Assembly: GCA_009363875.1 (NCBI GenBank)
Contig: CM018698.1
Coordinates: 52,482,067-52,546,066, forward strand
Length of the DNA: 64,000 nucleotides
Source of the DNA: Mikania micrantha
Taxonomy: Eukaryota > Streptophyta > Magnoliopsida > Asterales > Asteraceae
Reading direction: 5' to 3'
A program made the position numbers and the translations under genes. Below, piece by piece: positions 1-12,113 of the stretch. How positions within the stretch are numbered: position 1 is the stretch's first letter; each line of letters begins with the position of its first letter. Below the pieces are notes generated by a model. It was not told where the DNA came from, did not search any database, and was given only the letters and a program-made list of their open reading frames with translations.

Positions 1-274
1 CCCATAACACATGTTCAGTGACTGCGACACCTATGTAACGACACTTTTTTGCTCACATCAACTAATTTGTAACACATAGACTTATATTGGCGAGCATGGG
101 CAGAACGGAAGTTTCTATGAATAGCATTTTCTGTAAGCTTCCGTTACACCTGACTAAGAAGTTGGTAGTACAACGGAAGCTTCAACAAAGAATGCTGCTT
201 TTTAGAAGTTTCTGTTACTCCAAGTATTCATGACTATTATTATGAAAATTCCATTGAAGATAAACCAAACTAAC
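1..274 (-). other. partial intron 7 of the P4-ATPase gene, with an internal inverted repeat
   Basis: The donor GT lies at 274-273 after the last in-window exon; the acceptor is off the left edge. The interval 110-225 contains an imperfect inverted repeat built on an aacggaagctt-type core (near 145-156 and 172-185), which may be a small MITE remnant. No coding sequence was seen. Confidence 0.6.
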
Positions 275-3200
275 CAGTGCTTTTTGTTTTGGGGAAGAAC
301 GACAGCATATAACAGATGCACACCGAACAGCAAGCTCGAGAAACGTGTTTTTAATGTCCTCATGTAAAGCATATGCTAAAGATTTTCCATCAATGATGAG
401 TGCAAATGCATCAGATGTTGAAGCAGTAAGCTGAGCCTTTCCTGCTAATATCTGCTTCTTAACACTTTCCTTAGAAACCTGCAAGGGCAAAACCGTCATT
501 TCCAGTAAAAACACGTGCACAAAACAAATGATAGAAGGCTAGATTCAGAAAAATGAGCATTCGCTCACCTTGGAAATTACGTTTTTATCCTCGGCCTTTT
601 CTGCTGCTATGATTTCTGGAGACTCCAAAATTATTATAATCTGTTTCATTCCTTCTCTAAGCAAACTGCATGAGAACCTGTAAAATGTTTGAATTTTTGA
701 ATGTTAGACATAACAAGAAAACATAGAAGTTGTTAATCAGGTACAATGAAATTGATTTAGATTATCTGAGTAATCAGGTTTGGGCAGGGCCAAGTGGCTG
801 CAACAAAATCAATTCAAAGTAGGCTAGAAAAAGGGTCCAAGTTATAGTGGTCATAACTTTTGATCTGTATACAGTTACAGGGCCCATAATCCAATAGGCC
901 CGGTTATGAAAACGGGCCAAAAGGCCTTTGGTCCTGTTGTATATTTTACTGCATTCTATTTTTTGGTCTTCATCCCAACCCAATACCCTACTGAATAGTG
1001 GGACTTTACTGAGAATGTGTGTTTGTTTAGTGTATTTCTATTTTTTTTGTAAAAATGTGTGAATATTTGAATTTATAGAAAACAATGCCAAAACAAGAAA
1101 GAAAAAAGACAACTTACCCAATATTGATTGCTGTTTCCATTTTATCACCGGTAAGAACCCAAATCTTGATTCCTGCTTGAGCAAGTTTGTCAATGCATTC
1201 GGGTACCTGCAAAACCAAATGAAAAAAAAACACACAAAAACCGCATTAAACCTGCTGTTTAATCCAAAAAAGATTCAAACTTTGGATTTTTTGAACTGAA
1301 AAACTCACCCCCTTTTGGAGTTTGTCCTCAACAGCAGTGGCACCAAGAAGTATCAAATCCTTTTCTATTCCCTCAGTTGCTTCATCAATCAAATCGTCGC
1401 GATCTGCACTAACCGAATTCTTGGCTTTTGTGAATTTTTCATTGAACTCTCTGTATTCTTCTTCAGTGAGTTCACGATAGGCAAGGATTAAAGTCCTTAA
1501 ACCTGCATCAGCATACTGATTTACATGTTCTTTTGTATTTTCTTCAAATTCTCTCCCATTTTTGGCAAGTCTAGCAAACATAACACTAAACACAACCCAA
1601 AGTAAGTATTAGAAAATGAACAATAATGAACATTAATAGAAACAAAGATTAATTTTTTATTTTATTTTATTTTATTTTGTAGTGTATTTTGCTTACCTGT
1701 CAGCACCTTTACATAGCAAAAGTAGCTTCCCATCTTCATCCCTTACAATAACAGACATTCTTTTTCGTGCACTGTTGAACTCTAAAACATTCAAAAGCTC
1801 ATATGTACTGCAAACAAACAACAAAAAGGTTACTTTTTTCTTATATATATATTAAAAAAAAAATTCGGGCTAAGTTACTCAAAACAAGAAAATTGCAAAA
1901 AAGTTGGTCCCTTTTTAATTTTATTTTAGAAAATATAATGTTTATTCTTAACAAACTCTAAGCCTGGTTAAATGGGCAGGGGGGGTGGGTCGGAAAACTG
2001 GTCAAAATGGGTTCTGATCAAAATGAGTTCGTATAAAACACGTTCTCTCAAAAGAAAAAAAAACATGAAAAAATTGTTACCTTTCGACTCTTTTCTTAGA
2101 AACAGGATCTAACTCAATAAAAGAAATGGTTGTTTGTGTTCTTTTGTAAAATTCAAACCCAAGTTCTCTTGCTGCTATAACAAATGCAGCCTCATCAGGT
2201 GACTCGGCTTCATATGTAACTTTTCCAGTTTCTTCGTCCACATCGGGTATAGCCGTGTGACAGATTGCCAATAACCGAAAAAACTTTTGAATCACATCTG
2301 AACGTGGTTCGTGAATCCAATATCCATTTGTGATTCTTTCATCTTCAAAGTTATAACCTTTAACATGTAATGTAAAATCATTATCATCACGATCATCAAA
2401 ATGTTGATTTCTACCATTAGCAATTAATGGAGATCCCATTCGTTTAGCCATAGCTCTCTCAACTTCTGTAATACCACGCCCATAAGCCGTCCCTGCCACC
2501 GAACACTTAATGAACTCCATTGAGTTACAAGTCAAAGTCCCTGTCTTGTCTGATAAAATGGTGTCAATTTGACCAAGTTCTTCTGTCAAATTTGAGGTCC
2601 GAGCATGAGCTGGTTTATCAGCTTCTTCATAGTACATATTAATATCATTGTTGATAAAAATTGTCTGCAATACTTTCACAATCTCTATTGAAACATATAA
2701 AGAAATTGGTATCAAGTAGCTATACAGTAATACAGCCGTGAGGAAATGATAAATTGCTGCAACTGGAGCACGATTCGGGTCAAAATAGATATCCGATCTA
2801 TCCGGGCCCAAATACCATCTTTTCATTATATCACCATCTAAATCTTTCTTTGTTACAATCCCAAAATAGACCGACCCGAGAAATGCCAATAGAAACATGA
2901 TGAAGAACATGAAATAGATGACACTATCCATTCTTCTTTCAATTCCACTTCTTTTTGAAGGTGCTTCTGTTGAATTTTGAATCACTTTCGTGTCATGACC
3001 CGTGAAAATCACTGCACCATACACGTAATCTGTGTTTCTAAGCTTCGAATCTCTTAAAAGAAGCTGTTGAGGAGAAAGTGCGTATTGTTGTCCTTGAAAC
3101 TCCATTGTTCCAACAAAAGTATATAAACTTGCATTTGGATCTTCACATTTAACAGATGCTTTAAAGTTGTTGAAATCCGAGTCATCGTTGATTGTTGAAG

Positions 3201-4293
3201 TTACATCTAATGATTGTTTTAGCTTTAAGTTTGTTTCACCATCTAAATTCATTGTTTCAACATAACAAACAGCATTTTCATAGCTTGATGAAAGTAAAAG
3301 AAGATCAGCTGGGAAGAACTCATCTTTTTCTACCTTTACTATATCTCCTACCCTTAGGGTTTTCCATTCTCTAGATTCAAAAACGCCACCACCACGATGA
3401 ACTTTGACTTTTCTGTTGTTGACCTCATGATCCTAGAAAAACATAAGATTATAATAACATTTTTTGGCCTCTTTTTGCAAAGGTTTTCAAATTAAGTGTC
3501 ATCAAGTCTAGACTTTCTGATTTATTAGATTGAGATTATGAATAACCCATTAAAAACTTCATTCTGAAAGTGTATATCATGAAGAACATAAGCTATTTGA
3601 AATAAATCTTGCATTAAACTATTGATTTGTAATATCTATTATATGATTCTAAATAAGAGGGAAGAAATTCAAACTTATAACTCCAATCACAACTCCCCAA
3701 AACTACAATCAGAAGATGAATCTTACAATCTAACATGAGTATGAACATAAGATGAGTCTTGCTTTGATATTAATTTATGATTCCAAATAAGCAACAACAA
3801 ATTCAATCTTATAACTTCAATCACAAATCCCAAAACTTGAAAAGATTCCTACTTTAGAAACTAGATCTAACATGAGTATGATGAACATATTGCATACCTG
3901 CTTTTGCCTTTGCCAATCTTCAATACCTTCTTTGATCATGGAAGCACTAATGACAACAATCAAAGGAAGAATAGCACTAACAGGAGAGTAAGGAGCAAGG
4001 TCTGTAAAAGATAGGATGGCAGTCACAAGAAAAAAGAAATTTGCAACTCTTCTAAACTGTTCAAACAATGATTTGGGGAAGAATGTCAAAGGTGTATATT
4101 TAGTTGACCTCACATAATTATCTGCATAATTTTGACTTTCAACCTCTGAAACACCTGTTTCATTGCAGTACACAACTCTTGAAAACCCTGGACCCCCAAT
4201 TTGAGAATCATCAGCATCACCAAATCTTCTTCTTCCACAATTGAATGAGTAGATATTGCTAAAATGCGCTTTTCTTTTGCTCCTTGTACCCAT
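275..4293 (-). CDS. P4-type ATPase (phospholipid flippase), ALA9-12-like, partial (3' end outside window)
   Basis: The product should be a membrane pump that moves phospholipids to the cytosolic leaflet. Exons on the minus strand: 4293-3898, 3432-2081, 1807-1697, 1585-1309, 1206-1118, 677-569 and 478-275. All junctions are GT/AG and phases agree, giving 2538 nt or 846 codons of a protein normally near 1200. The start is the ATG at 4293 (MGTRSKRK). The N-terminus carries the SQIGGPGFSRVVYCNE signature, followed by membrane helices 1-2. Exon 2 holds the actuator motif DGETNLK (about residues 196-202), the P4-specific PISL in helix 4 (about 374-377) and the phosphorylation site DKTGTLT with catalytic Asp near 427. 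Exon 5 has LTGDKMETAINIG. The GDGxNDxxM hinge and helices 5-10 must lie left of position 1. The N-terminal wording fits the ALA9-12 clade better than ALA4-7, from memory of those families. No disabling mutation was seen, so the gene looks functional. Confidence 0.93.
3433..3897 (-). repeat. intron 1 of the P4-ATPase gene with a diverged tandem duplication
   Basis: This 465-bp intron holds two related copies of a segment of about 115 bp (about 3640-3755 and 3774-3888). Both run from a gattcyaaataag-like start through cttataactYcaatcaca to ctaacatgagtatg. The second copy ends just before the intron's donor on the minus strand. It does not affect the reading frame. Confidence 0.6.
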
Positions 4294-4879
4294 TGTTCTT
4301 AGTTTGTTCTATGATTCTTTCAAGCTTCAAGATTTCTGCTTTTTGCAGACACCCAGATGGGAATCCCTCAAAAAACAACAAAAGATTGATGCTTTGCACA
4401 CACCCCAAGCATATTAATTAATATGAAACATGTTATATAAATATTAGGCACTCCAAGAAAGCATTAAAGGAAATTGTAAGATAAAAAGTGGTTCTATGAT
4501 TAGATTTTTCTTTCAGCTGAAAAGATTTGAATGAAAACTACTTTCTTGTTTTTACTTCAAACAATAATAGCAAAATTTGCTGATAATAAATAAATTAATT
4601 TTTAATTAGTTCTAAATTACTATGAAAAAACAAACCCAAGAACAGCAAATGCGTTTTTTTCAATTCGGCTGTAATTTACAAAAAAGGGAGATGAAGCTTG
4701 CAAAAGAACACAAGTACACACCTGAAAGAAATACAGTTTTCTGAATATTTTTTTCCAACCCAGCATGACTTTTTGAGATATAAATGGCCAAATGGGTGGG
4801 TGTACGAACAGTAATAACACAAAGATTTTACAATTTTCTAACATTATATTAAAATTAAATTAAATTACTAACATGGTTT
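4294..4879 (-). other. 5' flank and probable 5' UTR of the P4-ATPase gene
   Basis: AT-rich DNA lies upstream of the start codon at 4293. It probably contains the leader and core promoter, but I see no unambiguous TATA box or transcription start. A small minus-strand reading frame near 4620-4844 has no recognisable content. Confidence 0.4.
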
Positions 4880-5110
4880 ATGTGCTTTGCTAATATTTTA
4901 CTATTGATTTCTAGGTTTCATAAACTACACATATGATCACAAATTTTAAACATTTGTAACACACATAGTTCTTTTGTGATATTAATTTGGTCAAGTATGT
5001 CAGGATAATTTGGTAATATAAAATTATATGTGTTACAAATGTCTAAAGTTTGGGACCGAATGAGTAACTTATGAAACATAAAAACAAGAGTGAAATACTA
5101 GCAAAACATA
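4880..5110. mobile_element. small foldback MITE upstream of the P4-ATPase gene
   Basis: The left half (about 4880-4978) and the reverse complement of the right half (about 5025-5110) align over some 80 bp. Shared blocks include ttttgcta, tttcataa and acatttgtaacacat. The element would fold into a hairpin with a spacer of about 45 bp. I could not fix a target duplication, so the superfamily is open. It lies about 0.6 kb from the gene's start codon. Confidence 0.55.
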
Positions 5111-5944
5111 TGAATCATATCAGAAATTTACACTTAAAATAATATAGTTTTACTTTGATATATTTATATAGTTTAGTCTATATTTTTCAGGACGAATGTC
5201 CTTTAACAAAAAAAAACTTGTATTGATTTGTTTAATTAAACAAGTCGTGTTTTAATTGGTATGCATAATTTATCTAATTAAATAGGTTAATCTGTAAATC
5301 AGTTTGACTCGTTTAACCTATTTGTTATAACCTACTAACTTAATTAATATTTTTACAACTTGATTAATATTTGTCAACCTATATGACATATTTAGATAGC
5401 GTGTTAAACTAATCATGTTCATATACATGATTTTAAATGAATTTAATTTTAAGTTGATGTTTACATTAGTATAAATATAGATTGTATTTGAATTCGAACA
5501 ATTAAATCTAATTTTTTAAAACATTTCATGTGTCAACCTTGTATAAATAATATACTTAAATAAAGTACGAAGCAGATTAAAAAATTATAGTAAAGTTTTA
5601 AGTTTTTCTCTATATAAAAATTAGATGGCGTTTGTGACTAAGCTAGCTTGTAATTGCTACAAAGGAGAAATTATAAGATGATTCTGAGTTTCTTTTTAAG
5701 CAAAATTTGTTCCTGGTATATATTATTTTTGACAACTTATTTATTTATATGTTAAATATTTGATCTTGATTTAAGTTTATTGTTTTATAATTTTGTTTGT
5801 CAAAAAACGTATCTATCAACAAAATATCTTTGCACGCGTTGGATCTCATTTGTGGTCACTATGATGTTGTTTACTTTGACGCCATAAATTATATAACATT
5901 TTTTTTGATAAAATAAAAAATAACAAATTAATGGACTCATTGAC
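5111..5944. other. AT-rich intergenic DNA, no feature seen
   Basis: The sequence is rich in A/T homopolymers and short repeats. I see no reading frame, RNA gene or transposon end that I can support. Confidence 0.5.
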
Positions 5945-5947
5945 TAA

Positions 5948-7760
5948 GACTATCCACAGTGGTCACCCTACTGAAAACCCTTCCCCACTGAAATTTCCTG
6001 CCACGTCATCACCCCACTGAAATCCTTTAACACCCACAATGGTCACCCCACTGAAAACCCTTCCCCACTATTCCACGTCATCAACAATTAAAATTAAATA
6101 AAAAAAACATTACTCTAATTTAAAAATAATTCAATATTTTACAAAAAAAAAAAGACACATTACATTAAAAAAACAATAACATATTAAAAATATTCTAGAC
6201 GGCTTAGATGCTACGAACGACAATATCGGTTCGAACCCTTTCGATATGTTCGACCAAATCGGCTTTTAACGACTCGTGAATGCTTTTGTTTCGCAACGCC
6301 AAAATTTGGTTATCTCTACGCGGGTCATCAATTTCAAAAGGAGAAGACGGTTCGTCTTCATCGGGAACAAACGGGCTAATCGACTTGCCCTCACATTCAA
6401 GTATCATATTGTGTATTATGATACATGCATACATAACGGATCTAATTTTTTTAGGATGCCATGCTCTAGCCGGATTTTTAATAATTTGAAATCTTTTTTT
6501 AAGAACACCAAACGCCCATTCAATATCCTTCCTTGCACCCTCTTGTGCTACTTGAAACCTTTTCCGTTTAAAGGTTGTTGGACATGTTATTGTTTGCATA
6601 AAAACCGGCCATTCTGGGTAAATACCGTCAGTAAGATAATAACCGTGAGCGTACTCGTTATCGTTACAAAAAAACGATGACTGTGGAAACACACCGTTTT
6701 CCATATCATTGAGTAACGGCGACGAGTTTAGAACGTTTAGGTCGTTATTCGCACCAGGCATGCCAAAATATGCATGCCAGATCCATAAATCCTGTGAACA
6801 AACTGCTTCAAGAATAATTGAGGGGCATCCGTGATCGCCTCTCATAAATTGTCCTCTCCATGCAACCGGACAATTTTCCCAATCCCAGTGCATACAATCA
6901 ATACTACCAAGCATACCGGGAAATCCATGATAATTTTCATGGTGTTCGTACAAATTCATAACATCATTATAATTTGGTTTGCGCAAATATTTAGGACCAT
7001 AGAGTCGACGGATATTCTTACAGAAATTATAAAGGCACTCTCTGGAAGTGCTGTCTGACATCTGTAAATAGTCGTCCATTAAGTCTGCCGTACTCCCGTA
7101 AGCCAATTGTCGAATAGCCGACGTACACTTTTGTAACGGTGTGAATCCTCGCCTGCCGCGAGCATCCCATCTCAGTTGAAAATAAGTATCTGCAACCTCC
7201 AGATCGTTCACGATACGTTCAAATAGAGGTCGTTGCATCCGGAAACGCCTCTTGAACAACTTCTCATTATACAACGGTTCGGGCCCAAAATAATGACGCA
7301 TCAACAGATCATGCCCAGCTTCCCTGTCTCGATTAATCTGAATTCTTCTAATTATAGGCCGAGGAATCTGAGAAGCGTTTTCTTGAGCCATGGTAGACAA
7401 AGCCGCGATAAAAAGATCAGTACCCTCGCTATCAGAAGATGAGAACACCGTAGAGGATGATGACATTTTTATAAAAAAATGTATAAAATTTAAGAGAGTT
7501 TTGGATGGAATTGAGTGTGTAAAAATGTTGGGTATTTATTTAGTTTAAAAAAGTTTTTTTTTTTTTTTTTTTGGTTTATTACCGTTTAATAACGGTCAAG
7601 AGAGGATGGACCAATCACATTCAAGTAGATTTCAACGGGGAGCGGGGGCCGCTGGGCCGGTTTGAGCGGGCGCCGCTGGCTAGGGTGGCGGTGTGCCCGC
7701 TGGACCCCGCGGCGGGGTGGGAAGCCGCTGGCTAGGGCGGGGAGGGTATTGTGGGTGGTC
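5948..7760 (-). mobile_element. PIF/Harbinger DNA transposon, transposase-only
   Basis: The 1813-bp element is flanked by the 3-bp duplication TAA (5945-5947 and 7761-7763), as expected for this superfamily. Terminal inverted repeats are imperfect: GACTATCCACAGTGG at the left against GACCACCCACAATAC read inward from the right. Both subterminal regions hold short repeated blocks; the right one (about 7640-7745) is strikingly GC-rich. The only gene is a transposase on the minus strand. There is no Myb-like ORF1, which PIF/Harbinger elements normally also carry. The intact frame suggests a recent insertion. Confidence 0.88.
6204..7466 (-). CDS. PIF/Harbinger DDE transposase (HARBI1-like nuclease)
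   Basis: The 420-residue intronless frame is full length for the family and has no interruption. It would cut and rejoin the element's ends at TWA targets. Catalytic residues are visible: first Asp in GSIDCMHW (about D190), second in YYLTDGIYP (about D280), and Glu in RKDIEWAFGVLKKRF (about E316). The 35-residue gap between the last two is typical of a DDE_Tnp_4 domain. An N-terminal serine-rich stretch precedes a helical region around 60-180 that probably includes the DNA-binding part. HNMI near 352, after the catalytic core, is also typical. The start at 7466 is the first ATG, lies close inside the element's right end, and has an AT-rich TATA-like stretch (about 7530-7545) upstream. Harbinger transposases usually need the ORF1 protein; none is encoded in this element. 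Confidence 0.92.
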   Translation of the reverse strand: MSSSSTVFSSSDSEGTDLFIAALSTMAQENASQIPRPIIRRIQINRDREAGHDLLMRHYFGPEPLYNEKLFKRRFRMQRPLFERIVNDLEVADTYFQLRWDARGRRGFTPLQKCTSAIRQLAYGSTADLMDDYLQMSDSTSRECLYNFCKNIRRLYGPKYLRKPNYNDVMNLYEHHENYHGFPGMLGSIDCMHWDWENCPVAWRGQFMRGDHGCPSIILEAVCSQDLWIWHAYFGMPGANNDLNVLNSSPLLNDMENGVFPQSSFFCNDNEYAHGYYLTDGIYPEWPVFMQTITCPTTFKRKRFQVAQEGARKDIEWAFGVLKKRFQIIKNPARAWHPKKIRSVMYACIIIHNMILECEGKSISPFVPDEDEPSSPFEIDDPRRDNQILALRNKSIHESLKADLVEHIERVRTDIVVRSI

Positions 7761-7763
7761 TAA

Positions 7764-8105
7764 GAGATACCTTCATCAAGTTTTCAACTTCTAAACAAAA
7801 ACGCCCTAATACTTAAATCAATCATAATTTATTATTACTATTTTTTTTACAGTCATATGATCATATTTATACTCTTGCATTACTTTTCAATATTTTTTTC
7901 TTTTTTGGATTTAAAGCAAGACCTTTTATAAAAGATAATGTATCTATCAAGTATCAAAAAGCATTTGTCCTAATGGTAGCAAACTGTGTTAAGGTGTTCC
8001 TTCCTAAAATAGGTTTAGACTTCTAGTCTCATAGTGGACAAAGGTGAAAAAAATTGTTGTTCACAAAAAATGTATCTATCAAGTGAGTTAATCTCACATG
8101 AGAAT
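7764..8105. other. AT-rich intergenic DNA, no feature seen
   Basis: The stretch lies between the Harbinger element and the next repeat. No gene, RNA or element end could be supported. Confidence 0.45.
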
Positions 8106-8830
8106 CGGGGTGTTTACGAGCCGAACTGAACCGAGTCAGGGGTCAGCTCGGACTCGGCTCGTTTTTAACTGAGCTGGCTCGGCTTTTTCGTTTTTGGCTC
8201 TGTTTTTACATAATAAATTTAATATTTGAATTGCATTCATCTCAACTTGGCTTGTTTCCTCCAATGAGTCCTAATTTCTACAAAGGCCACATGTGAGAGA
8301 TGTCAGGCTGTATGTGACCGACCGAAGTCTGACTGTGACCGCATTAGATCCGACCTGTGTGTGGTTGTGACCGACTTTCATGTGGCTGAGACCAATTGTC
8401 GTGTGGTTGTGACCGCGCTAGAAACGCCTGATGTGAGGACTTAGGAATGAATGAATATGTGGAATTGTGAATTAAGACTATGATTTAGGAATGAGTGATC
8501 AGTAAAGCACGTGAGAATTGAGATCCATTCTGTATCTCCATCCTCTTTTCTTTAATTTTTTTTATTTTTTTAACATAATTACAAAATAACACCAAAGTAT
8601 ATTTATCATTAAAAGTAACCATATAATTTTATATATTAGTATAGCATGTTGTACAAACGAGCGGAGCCAGCCTTCCCTCGGACTCGGCTCGGTTACAAAA
8701 CGAGTTGGCTCGGTTCGGTTACAAATGAGTTTTATTAGAGCCGAGCTTTATCAGAGCTTTTTTCCAAACAAGCTATGAGCCGTATTCAAGTTTCGAACTT
8801 TTTGGACAGTCTTATATTGGAATCATAATT
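8106..8830. repeat. decayed non-autonomous hAT-like element
   Basis: The left end begins ggggtgtttacgagccgaac and is followed by repeated ctcggctcg-type words. Similar words recur at about 8650-8790. This layout resembles common plant hAT MITEs, but a matching right end and an 8-bp duplication were not found. The middle (about 8300-8440) has several gtgaccg repeats of unknown origin. Confidence 0.35.
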
Positions 8831-9334
8831 TAATTTATTAATTAAATATTTATGAGTTGTATTGAACTTATTCTTATTATATTTTAACATATTATAGGTT
8901 TGGTACATAAATATATTTTTTTATAGAATTAACCACACGCCAGGTTTATATGATAATATTATATTATATTTTTGGTTTCAACTTTTAATTATTGCATTTA
9001 AGGTCTTACTATTCACATCACTATAAAACTTTTTGGTACTTTTATAAATAAATTAAGGAAACTAGTTTTTACAAGCCGAGCATTGCGGCACTAAACTCAC
9101 CACTAAACTCACGCACTTTCACGATGGTGACATGGTCACACATATTAAAACGCATAAGAGAAAACACATCACAACAACTAACACCCTGTTGAAAATCCAT
9201 AAAACATAATTAGATGTAAAAGAGATCATCACTTTCATTTAAAATACAAAAATGTACTTCATGAATGAAACAAACAGACCAAACGATAATCATCATCATT
9301 ATCGTACTCAGTATATCACAACATTAGCAAAGTT

Positions 9335-9430
9335 AAGGTAGGGTTTGAGGAGTGTAAGATATAGACAACGTTACCTCTACCCCGTAGGAATAGAGATGTT
9401 GCATCCAATGAGACATCCGACTCACGATGC
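9335..9430 (+). repeat. possible SINE 3' domain fragment
   Basis: The segment reads gggtttgaggagtgtaag, then gttacctctaccccgtagg, then a downstream half-repeat. This is close to the conserved 3' region I recall from many angiosperm SINEs. No clear tRNA-like head or target duplication was found, so this is only a fragment call. Confidence 0.35.
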
Positions 9431-10218
9431 CTGATTAACCAACTAACCCAATGTTTTTAACGTTATTTTTACAAAAACTAAGTAAAATAACGTTAAAATT
9501 AGTGCAATTTTACTTTGCCTCTTGAGGGTCGAACATATATTACATTATATGAGCACACCGCACACGGGGGGTTTCAGGCATGGTAAAAAAATTACAAAAC
9601 CTAAAATCAAAAAACACATGTACAAATATTACAAAAGCACATGATAAAAAATCATAAATTTACTATGCACACTTTTGAGGTTAAAATAAAATATAAAAAA
9701 TTTTAGTGGTTAACTTAAAATAAATATCGTGTTTTTTAATATATATAATAACGGTATGCTATTCTTTTAAAACAATTATTTATTGATTTTACATCAATAA
9801 ATTAATTTAAATAAGCATGTGTGTGTTTTAGAATCGGTAATAACATCCCAGTTGTTAAAATATTACCAACAATGTATTTTTTTTCAAATTCCGGTAAAAT
9901 CATTAAATCAATTATTTTTTTTTTTTTTGAGAGAATGAATCAAAATTGTGTCCTTTATGATAATGTGAACATTCATATTACTACTCCTCTCATTCTTTTT
10001 AACATATATAGTAATTAGAAAAGAAAAAACTCTATTGAGAGATGGTGTTTTTGTAGCAGTAAGTCGATGGATTTTAGTGAACTTTTTCTACATGTGATAG
10101 AGTAATTCATTCGAGTAATATCTTTGACAATGATACCGATTTGTTATTAAGATTGTGACCTAATAAAATAATCATGTTAATAACTTTGTTTAGATAAATT
10201 ATTCGGGTTTGCAAAAAA
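9431..10218. other. AT-rich intergenic DNA, no feature seen
   Basis: Low-complexity A/T-rich sequence. The small frames present have no family features. Confidence 0.45.
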
Positions 10219-10219
10219 G

Positions 10220-10307
<88 letters not shown>
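10220..10307. repeat. (TA)n microsatellite, about 44 units
   Basis: An uninterrupted run of about 88 bp of alternating T and A. The reading frame across it is only repeated Tyr-Ile. The length may be affected by assembly. Confidence 0.97.
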
Positions 10308-10311
<4 letters not shown>

Positions 10312-10765
10312 ACTGGAATGATCTTTTGTTAACACGTCTTTATTACGTTAACTCATATAACCTTGTCAAGATCAATCCAAATATTTGTTTTTTTTTATTA
10401 TTATTAGATATATACAACAATTTTTTTGTATGCATGAAAATTATTTTTTTGGTTCTAAGTGACCGCCGATGATCGGATCTCATTTCACTCGACTTTTTTG
10501 GAACATAGACATCATGACTTGTCTTGTCCTTCTTCGATTTTCACATTGCAGGGGTTTTACTCATGTTTAGGCTATGTGTTTTGCACCGTGATAGAGGTGT
10601 GAGGACACCGGTCACGCCCTCTCCCATTACACAGGGGCGTGAGGGTGGCGTGATAGGCCAAGACGTAAGCCTCCTCACGGGGTGATGAACGTTGGGGAGG
10701 GGAAAAAATAAAATAAAACATAAAACGGTAATATGACCATTTAAACAAAAAAAAAAATTAAACTC

Positions 10766-10775
10766 TATATAAACT
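10766..10775 (+). promoter_or_regulatory. TATA box of the Harbinger ORF1 gene
   Basis: The sequence ctatataaac lies about 100 bp upstream of the ATG at 10873 and inside the element. It is followed by a CA- and CT-rich leader typical of plant transcripts. Confidence 0.6.
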
Positions 10776-10872
10776 CATTCAACACACTCAAAAACACTCA
10801 CATTCTCTCTTATTCTCTCAAAAAATCTTCAAAAATTTCAGCTCTCAAATCTTCAAAAACTTCAACACTATC

Positions 10873-11929
10873 ATGGATTCAAACACCCTAACAACCCATA
10901 CTTTAACCCGTTTATGAATTGTTACCGACCTCAAGTCGATCCAAACAATCAAAGCAACCCGAACCAATTTCTAACCTTCTCAAATTGGTACCCACAAGTC
11001 CACAACAACATTTTTTCAACTAAAATTCATCCGCCTTTGACAACGTTTCTGAGAATCAATTGGAACCCGATGTTGACGTGGTTCCAGAAACACAACCCAA
11101 CGCACAACCGGCTACATCGCATCGCAGGCACCGACGAAAGGAAGTGCCAGAAAAAACAACAAAACCGAGCATCACTCGATGGTCGGAAGTTGAGAAGGTG
11201 GCACTAAGTCGTGCCTACATTGACGTTTTCGAATATTCGTTCGTTGGTAACAACAAACGAGCACGGAATTTTGGAGACGCGTTAGAGCCCGGTTTTTTCG
11301 GCAATGGGTCGTGATTCCTACCGGACGACAGACATGATTTCCGGAAAATGGCGCGACTTACAATGTAAAGTCGCAAAATTTAACGGCGTATGGGTTCAAC
11401 ACCAAAACAACCGTAAAAGTGGTGAGAACGACGAAACGGTCATGAACGATGCGTTGATGACCTATGCTCGAGAAAACGGGCCATTTTCTTATATCGCGAC
11501 GTGACAAGTTATGGGAAAATCAACCAAAGGGTATCCCGTCCTGAAGTTACAAACTTCGAAACAGTTGAAGACGTTATCGTCCGGAAAGTACATGACCACT
11601 CATCTGACTCAACCGTTCGATGTTTCGTTAACTTAAACGAGTCGGATGATGAAGTCAAAATGGACATGCCCCCACCACCCTCTTCTCAACGTCCGTCCGG
11701 TCGAAACAATAAGGGTAAACGACCACAAGCCTCGTCTTCAACTAATTACAAAGAAACATTGGAGACCATCTCCGAGTCGTTACAAAAATTTGTCAACTTA
11801 CAGGAGCAAAAACAATACAACAATGATATGAAATTGTTGTGGACTCCAACCGATCACTTAACCGGTCGCGCTCGTGAAATGGCCGAGAAGACGAATGAGC
11901 GGATTTTGAAACGATACAATATGTATTAA
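10873..11929 (+). pseudogene. PIF/Harbinger ORF1 (Myb/SANT-like DNA-binding protein), frameshifted
   Basis: Pieces of one protein lie in successive frames: a start at 10873 (MDSNT), then 10914-11040, 11060-11295, 11304-11504 and 11501-11929. The proline/asparagine-rich N-terminus leads into a Myb/SANT-type segment (TRWSEVEKVALSRAYIDV), a NNKRARNF block and MISGKWRDLQ. A C-terminal region follows with NDALMTYARE and a helical tail ending KTNERILKRYNMY. This layout matches the plant Harbinger ORF1 proteins often labelled 'glutathione S-transferase T3-like' or 'NAM-associated' in plant annotations. In active elements ORF1 binds the ends and helps carry the transposase into the nucleus. Several frameshifts make this copy non-functional unless splicing rescues it, for which I see no sign. 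Confidence 0.75.
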
Positions 11930-12113
11930 TTTTTTTATTGCATTTTTTATTATTATGTAATTTAATTTTTTATCATGTAATTTTTTTTTATTTTGTAGTA
12001 TTAATTTTTTTAATAATATTACATCTTTTTTTAATTTAATTTATAATTAAAAAAATAAAATTCAAATAATAAAATATTGAATAAAGGTGGTGATGGGGGG
12101 TGATGGATAACAT

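Noticed and set aside
4620..4844. Minus-strand frame upstream of the flippase
   Set aside because: No recognisable content; probably 5' flank or leader.
10209..10472. Open frame with long Tyr-Ile repeat
   Set aside because: It is only translation of the (TA)n microsatellite.
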